DNA of 64,000 bases from Pantoea sp. SOD02 (lineage in GTDB: Bacteria > Pseudomonadota > Gammaproteobacteria > Enterobacterales > Enterobacteriaceae), in assembly GCF_024707505.1 (NCBI RefSeq), contig NZ_CP102605.1, positions 310,001 to 374,000 of the forward strand, read 5' to 3'. The position numbers and the translations under genes were made by a program. The notes under the pieces were generated by a model, which was given only the letters and a program-made list of their open reading frames with translations, had not been told where the DNA came from and searched no databases. Shown piece by piece: positions 60,311-64,000 of the stretch. Numbering within the stretch: the first letter of the stretch is position 1; each line of letters begins with the position of its first letter.

Positions 60311-60802
60311 TTAATTAACATGGCAATATAAACGCGGCATATTCGCCACACTGACCATCATGTCGCCATTTGCCATTTTATGTATCTGGTAGTAATCATT
60401 AAATCCCTTTTTGAAACTAGGGAAAATATACTCATCTGCCAGATTCTCAGGAATGCTTTCACCGAAAGCAGGATGCATTTCTTGAGTGTGGGTGGTGACG
60501 TAAGAGTGCGACTGTTGGTAAGTAAAACGGATGTTGCGATGCAGGGAATAGCTGGTCGTAGCGTTGCTATCTTTGCTTCGATAGTGCATGTTGCCACTCA
60601 GAATACCAATACCGCTCCCGTTCGAATAATAATGACTTTTTATCATCCCGTTCATGAGCATTGAATTGGTTTTTTGCGAGTTGATAGTAAATGGAACCAC
60701 ACAATTTAGCGTCAGGTTTGCTGTTTGATCCATCCTTTTAACCACCAGCCAGGGCGCAATTAACGAGGTGATTGTTGCGATAACGATCAGAAGTTTTCTC
60801 AT
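60311..60802 (-). CDS. FidL-like inner-membrane protein
   Basis: A 163-residue protein with one N-terminal membrane segment (MRKLLIVIATITSLIAPWLV) and a periplasmic domain with two or more Cys (NCVVPF; LYCHVN). The pattern (GSGIGILSGNMHY, a central FTYQQ, then YQIHKMANGDMMVSVANMPR) follows the FidL family encoded beside the ToxR-like regulator MarT in Salmonella. ToxS-like partners of this kind stabilise or tune their membrane regulator. It starts at 60802 behind GAGG, overlapping the stop of the regulator gene by ATGA. Confidence 0.75.
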   Translation of the reverse strand: MRKLLIVIATITSLIAPWLVVKRMDQTANLTLNCVVPFTINSQKTNSMLMNGMIKSHYYSNGSGIGILSGNMHYRSKDSNATTSYSLHRNIRFTYQQSHSYVTTHTQEMHPAFGESIPENLADEYIFPSFKKGFNDYYQIHKMANGDMMVSVANMPRLYCHVN

Positions 60803-61653
60803 TTCACGGCCTCGCCGTGTAAACTGAAATAGGCTGTACATCCATTGTTATTATTAGTGATTGCATGTTCACAAAGAAAATAGCTGCTCACGCTGCGACT
60901 CATTACTTTATTTATATAAATAAACTTCGGGTTATTACCGGCCGAAGTCCGCGGTTTTTCTCGCGTTAAACGCGTCAAAGCATCTTGAACATAACTCGTT
61001 TCTTGTTCAAAGGGGTGTTGAGCAAATACCTGTGATTCTCTTAAGGTGGTAATGAGATGATATTGGTTTGCTGCATCAAAATTTGTTAATTGCGTATTCT
61101 GATTAAACCAAATAGCATAACCAGCAGCAATTAGCAAATTAATTGATATTACGCTAATGCCAAGGGAGATAAACAGACGGTTTTTATTTTTTTGACGTGA
61201 CAATTTAGCCAATGTTGTCAATTCACTCTCTTTACCCGCTGCTTCATCTGTGACTTCAGTTAGCTCGTCAGAACCTGAAAGTGGTTCTGTATTTGTTAAG
61301 GTACGCTCTGCCGGTTCAATGCGTTCAACATGCATTTGTGAGCTGAAAGTATAGCCGAGGCGCGGGACAGTGATGATGACTTCATAAGAGATCTGCATTC
61401 TCTGAAAAACCTGACGTAGTTGGGAAATATTTTTCCACATACTGCCCTCGGTCACCAGCAAACCAAACTTACCCCAACCTTCATGTATTAAACGCTCTTT
61501 ATCGACCGTTTCACCCTGATGCTCAATTAAAAAGGCAAGGCATCGTGTCGCCGTCGCGCTAAGTTTTACTGGTGCTCCATCGCTTGTAAGGTGAGTGATC
61601 TGAAAGATCTCATCATCAAAAAGTAGGTTTTCATTGAGACGATATTGGGTCAT
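60799..61653 (-). CDS. MarT/CadC/ToxR-like membrane transcriptional regulator
   Basis: A 284-residue regulator. Residues 1-105 form an OmpR-type winged helix (LSATATRCLAFLIEHQGETV ... GSMWKNISQLRQVFQRM ... VPRLGYTF), then an acidic linker, one membrane segment (about 158-182, LFISLGISVISINLLIAAGY) and a periplasmic tail with Cys near the end. It is translationally coupled to the FidL-like gene. In Salmonella, MarT activates a nearby surface adhesin; here the divergent pilin and chaperone genes, 265 bp away, are the obvious targets. Confidence 0.87.
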   Translation of the reverse strand: MTQYRLNENLLFDDEIFQITHLTSDGAPVKLSATATRCLAFLIEHQGETVDKERLIHEGWGKFGLLVTEGSMWKNISQLRQVFQRMQISYEVIITVPRLGYTFSSQMHVERIEPAERTLTNTEPLSGSDELTEVTDEAAGKESELTTLAKLSRQKNKNRLFISLGISVISINLLIAAGYAIWFNQNTQLTNFDAANQYHLITTLRESQVFAQHPFEQETSYVQDALTRLTREKPRTSAGNNPKFIYINKVMSRSVSSYFLCEHAITNNNNGCTAYFSLHGEAVK

Positions 61654-61918
61654 TCACATTATTCTCAGAGCGTAAGAAGGGAACGTTCAAATGTTAGCTC
61701 TTTTTCACCTTTTAAGAAAGGCAATCATTTGCTGAAGAAGATTTTGTCTTACTTTTCCTTACCGGTCTCACTATCTTATTGATTATTAATGGTAATTGTG
61801 AGATTTGATGTGTCAGGATAATTCAGTTTAATTCGGGTGTGTTTTGATGCTAAAAAGTTATTATCTTCATCGCCGAAATTGCCATTCATGCAAAAAACAA
61901 CCTTTGGAATTTTAAATT

Positions 61919-62377
61919 ATGAACGCTCTGCGAAAAAACTTTATCGCTCTTACTCTGGTAAGTTTTTCGTTGATGGCCAAAGCTGAAATAATCAATGTGC
62001 AGACCGCTAGCCAGCCCAGTGGTTTTCATGTTGTGGCAAAAAGTGAGTGTAATACTTGCATGCAATCTGCGCGCTGGAATATACCTACCACTCAATTAGA
62101 GACAGTTGGAAATTTGCTAGAGATTAAAGGGGGTTCCAATTCAATATCCGTACATCTTTCAGCAGTGCCACAAATTGGCAGTAATTCTCACTTTATTCCT
62201 CTTGAGGTTAATTTAGATAAAAAAATAATTCCGGTTGGAAGCACGTTACCACTCGAGATAAACAACGCGAATGGCCGGGAATTCTCCTTAACAGTTACCC
62301 CTGTTTCTGATGAAACTATTATTCCGGGTGCTTATATAGGGACAGTTGAAATAGTGTTTGAGCCTACAGTACTGTAA
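61919..62377 (+). CDS. CS1-like (alpha-class) pilin subunit
   Basis: A 152-residue secreted protein with signal peptide MNALRKNFIALTLVSFSLMA-KA. The C-terminal half (ISVHLSAVPQIGS, a VNLDKK segment, FSLTVTPVS, IPGAYIGTVEIVFEP) reads like a CS1/CFA-I type fimbrial subunit. A CxxC pair lies near residue 43 (ECNTC). It would be assembled by the chaperone encoded next. A tip adhesin is not seen nearby. GGA just upstream may serve as a weak ribosome site. Confidence 0.65.
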   Translation: MNALRKNFIALTLVSFSLMAKAEIINVQTASQPSGFHVVAKSECNTCMQSARWNIPTTQLETVGNLLEIKGGSNSISVHLSAVPQIGSNSHFIPLEVNLDKKIIPVGSTLPLEINNANGREFSLTVTPVSDETIIPGAYIGTVEIVFEPTVL

Positions 62378-62397
62378 ATTATATTGAGAGCCCTATT

Positions 62398-63099
62398 ATG
62401 AAAGCAATTATCATGGCGTTATGTCTGCTGACACCGATCTCGTCCTCGGTAGCGGCATTGATCAGCATTGGTGACATGTATGACTTTATGCCATCCGACA
62501 AGAATACCTTTGAGAAAAGCGTCAATAATAACGGTGATAACACCGCTTTTGTACGGGTGAATGTTGTTGAAATGATTTATGACGCCAACGGCAAGTCGCA
62601 TGAACAAGCTCTGGATAGCGATAACCAGGAAAACGAATTGGTGGTGAGCCCAAACCGAATGGTTATAGCGGCGGGGGAACAACAGATTAGTCGTATCGTT
62701 TATAGTGGCAATCGCGATCGTGAACGATATTATCGACTGCGTTACATGCCCACCGAGCGTAATGACAGCGATCATGGGCAGCCGGCCGCTATACAGATCT
62801 CCACAAGCATCAAAGTATTGGCTGGTTTGGGTAGCATTATCATCGTGCGTCCTGGTCAGGAACATTACAGCACCTATGTAACGAAAAATGGCTATCAATA
62901 CGAAGTACGCAATGATGGCAATTCGACCGTGGTTATCGAAAATATGCAGTCATGTGATGCCGCCTACCGCGAATGTGCTGAGCCAGAAACCACCTACGTA
63001 AGGCCGGGCAGCAGCAAAACGTTGCCACTCACCATCGGCAATCACTACCGCTATACATTGGTCGAGGGTACGACCAAAAAATTGGTGCATATCGAATAG
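62398..63099 (+). CDS. Fimbrial periplasmic chaperone-like protein (alpha class)
   Basis: A 233-residue secreted protein with signal peptide (ending SSVAA-L). It has the two-domain immunoglobulin layout of pilus chaperones: NNGDNTAFVRVNVVEM, LVVSPNRMVIAAGEQQISRI (the VxPxR...PG-like edge strand), then RYYRLRYMPTE and a C-terminal domain with VRNDGNSTVVIEN. It lies 20 bp after the pilin gene. No usher gene follows: the next gene, on the other strand, is a FAD-linked oxidase. Either the pathway is incomplete or the usher is elsewhere. Confidence 0.72.
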   Translation: MKAIIMALCLLTPISSSVAALISIGDMYDFMPSDKNTFEKSVNNNGDNTAFVRVNVVEMIYDANGKSHEQALDSDNQENELVVSPNRMVIAAGEQQISRIVYSGNRDRERYYRLRYMPTERNDSDHGQPAAIQISTSIKVLAGLGSIIIVRPGQEHYSTYVTKNGYQYEVRNDGNSTVVIENMQSCDAAYRECAEPETTYVRPGSSKTLPLTIGNHYRYTLVEGTTKKLVHIE

Positions 63100-63157
63100 G
63101 TATTACCGCTATTCAAATACTGCGTAGTTGTGAAGAACGTCCAAAGTAAATACGACA

Positions 63158-64000
63158 TCAGTTCACGCCAGAAATATGCACATCCTGTAAAGTGTCACGC
63201 ACTTCCCAGCCGCGTAATTTGCCCGGGTTTAATAAATTATGCGGATCGCAGGCGCGTTTCATCGCCACCACATCGGCACGTACCATGCCTTGTTTGCCGT
63301 CTTCAATATGAATCACATGCGGATTATTAATTTTCACGCCGTTCGCACGGTAAATATCCATAATCGCGTTCAGTCGCTCTTCGTCCTGATAACGTACCAG
63401 CGGCAAACCGCTACAGGTAATGGTGCCGTTCATATCGCGCAGGAATTCAATGTGCGACATCACTTCATCGGATAATTGCGCTTCCAGCGCTAACGCCTGC
63501 TGCTGATAGTTATCCGCCGCATAGGCGGTTTGCAGGTATGTCAGCGTCTTGTCGATTTTCAGCGCCTGCAACGTGGTGTGGTTCCAGCAATACTCGATCA
63601 ACGAATGGCCGCTGTTTTCACCTTCGGCAAAATGCAGCGCATTGTGGCCCGCATGTTGGGTGAGAAGTGCAGGTAACAACCCATTGCTTTCGCTGCCAAC
63701 CAGAGAAATCACGCCATGCTTGCCCGCCACATCGGCATCGGCCAGATCGCTGAAGTAATTGAGTACTGGCGCGGCAAATACGGCAATCTGGCGTTTCACC
63801 ATCCCCGGCGATCGCGCAATCGCATCGGCAAAGGCCATTGCCGCCGCGAAATCGTTGAAGATATCAAGGCGTTCGATCCAGTCGTGACGCGGTGCCAGCG
63901 CCAGTTCGATCTCCAGCACAATACCGTTGCTGCCGTACGCGTGATGCAGTAACAGCGCATCCGGTGCCTGCAACGTGATAATGCGCGGCGTCTCTTCCAT
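63158..64000 (-). CDS. FAD-linked oxidase, C-terminal part (5' end beyond the window)
   Basis: The C-terminal ~280 residues of a GlcD/D-lactate dehydrogenase-like flavoprotein. The run AYGSNGIVLEIELALAPR near the edge is the end of the FAD-binding PCMH domain, and MKRACDPHNLLNPGKL near the C-terminus is the hallmark of the FAD-oxidase C domain. An ATG happens to lie at the last bases of the window, but the FAD-binding half is missing, so the true start is to the right. It probably oxidises a 2-hydroxy acid. Confidence 0.85.
   Translation of the reverse strand: MEETPRIITLQAPDALLLHHAYGSNGIVLEIELALAPRHDWIERLDIFNDFAAAMAFADAIARSPGMVKRQIAVFAAPVLNYFSDLADADVAGKHGVISLVGSESNGLLPALLTQHAGHNALHFAEGENSGHSLIEYCWNHTTLQALKIDKTLTYLQTAYAADNYQQQALALEAQLSDEVMSHIEFLRDMNGTITCSGLPLVRYQDEERLNAIMDIYRANGVKINNPHVIHIEDGKQGMVRADVVAMKRACDPHNLLNPGKLRGWEVRDTLQDVHISGVN

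Noticed and set aside
1..64000. tRNA, rRNA genes or insertion sequences
   Set aside because: I saw no cloverleaf with CCA end, no rRNA core sequence and no transposase gene by reading; a covariance-model scan was not possible here.

Overview
The window reads as chromosomal DNA of a gammaproteobacterium of the Enterobacterales, most likely Erwiniaceae (Pantoea or Erwinia type). This rests on the enterobacterial gene set (sitABCD, MarT/FidL-like regulators, CybB, YjbR, RutA/C/D/F-like proteins), a moderately high GC backbone, and many copies of a short palindromic element (GGTCGCCATNNATGGCGACC and GGTGCGCATNNATGCGCACC, flanked by GTAG/CTAC) that behaves like a REP/BIME family. No rRNA, tRNA, CRISPR array or insertion sequence was seen. 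Taxonomy is inference; no marker gene is present.

Layout. 1-2.1 kb: 3' end of a giant Ig-repeat adhesin. 2.2-5.6 kb: a Fic enzyme with its own operator cluster, and a transmembrane chemoreceptor with a sigma-28 promoter. 5.6-16.6 kb: regulator/target pairs (two GlxA-type AraC regulators with a chloroperoxidase-like hydrolase and an HD hydrolase; TetR and LysR regulators beside MFS pumps), a membrane metallophosphoesterase and YjbR. 16.6-17.3 kb: a short AT-rich locus that looks like one frameshifted membrane-protein gene. 17.4-26.1 kb: CybB, MarR with a CynX-like MFS pump behind a 28-bp perfect palindrome, NUDIX, Rid, GNAT and B3/B4 proteins, and XRE, SDR, AraC, DUF2000 and Lrp genes. 26.3-28.9 kb: an AT-rich two-gene island encoding an ABC-type AAA ATPase and a DUF4435/TOPRIM-like protein, the composition of the PARIS (AriA/AriB) anti-phage system. 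29.2-35.2 kb: an autotransporter of about 1,990 residues.

35.3-45.5 kb is the most interesting metabolic locus: a LysR regulator, RutD-like hydrolase, RutA-like flavin monooxygenase, a BMP-type binding protein with a nucleoside-class ABC transporter, RutC-like Rid protein, aldo/keto reductase, RutF-like flavin reductase and a divergent Rid protein. It resembles the uracil-degrading Rut pathway without rutB, rutE and rutG and with its own uptake system, so it probably degrades a related N-heterocycle.

45.6-49.1 kb is sitABCD (Mn/Fe uptake) behind two MntR-type palindromes. 49.2-54.2 kb is a polar amino-acid type ABC transporter, a cupin protein, an XRE-cupin regulator and a DAO-family oxidase, probably one uptake-and-oxidation regulon with a shared operator. 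54.4-60.3 kb holds a soluble PAS chemoreceptor with a sigma-28 promoter, a GDSL-esterase autotransporter and an orphan tailspike-like beta-helix protein. 60.3-63.1 kb holds a MarT/FidL-like membrane regulator pair divergent from a CS1-like pilin and chaperone that lack an usher. The right edge cuts a FAD-linked oxidase.
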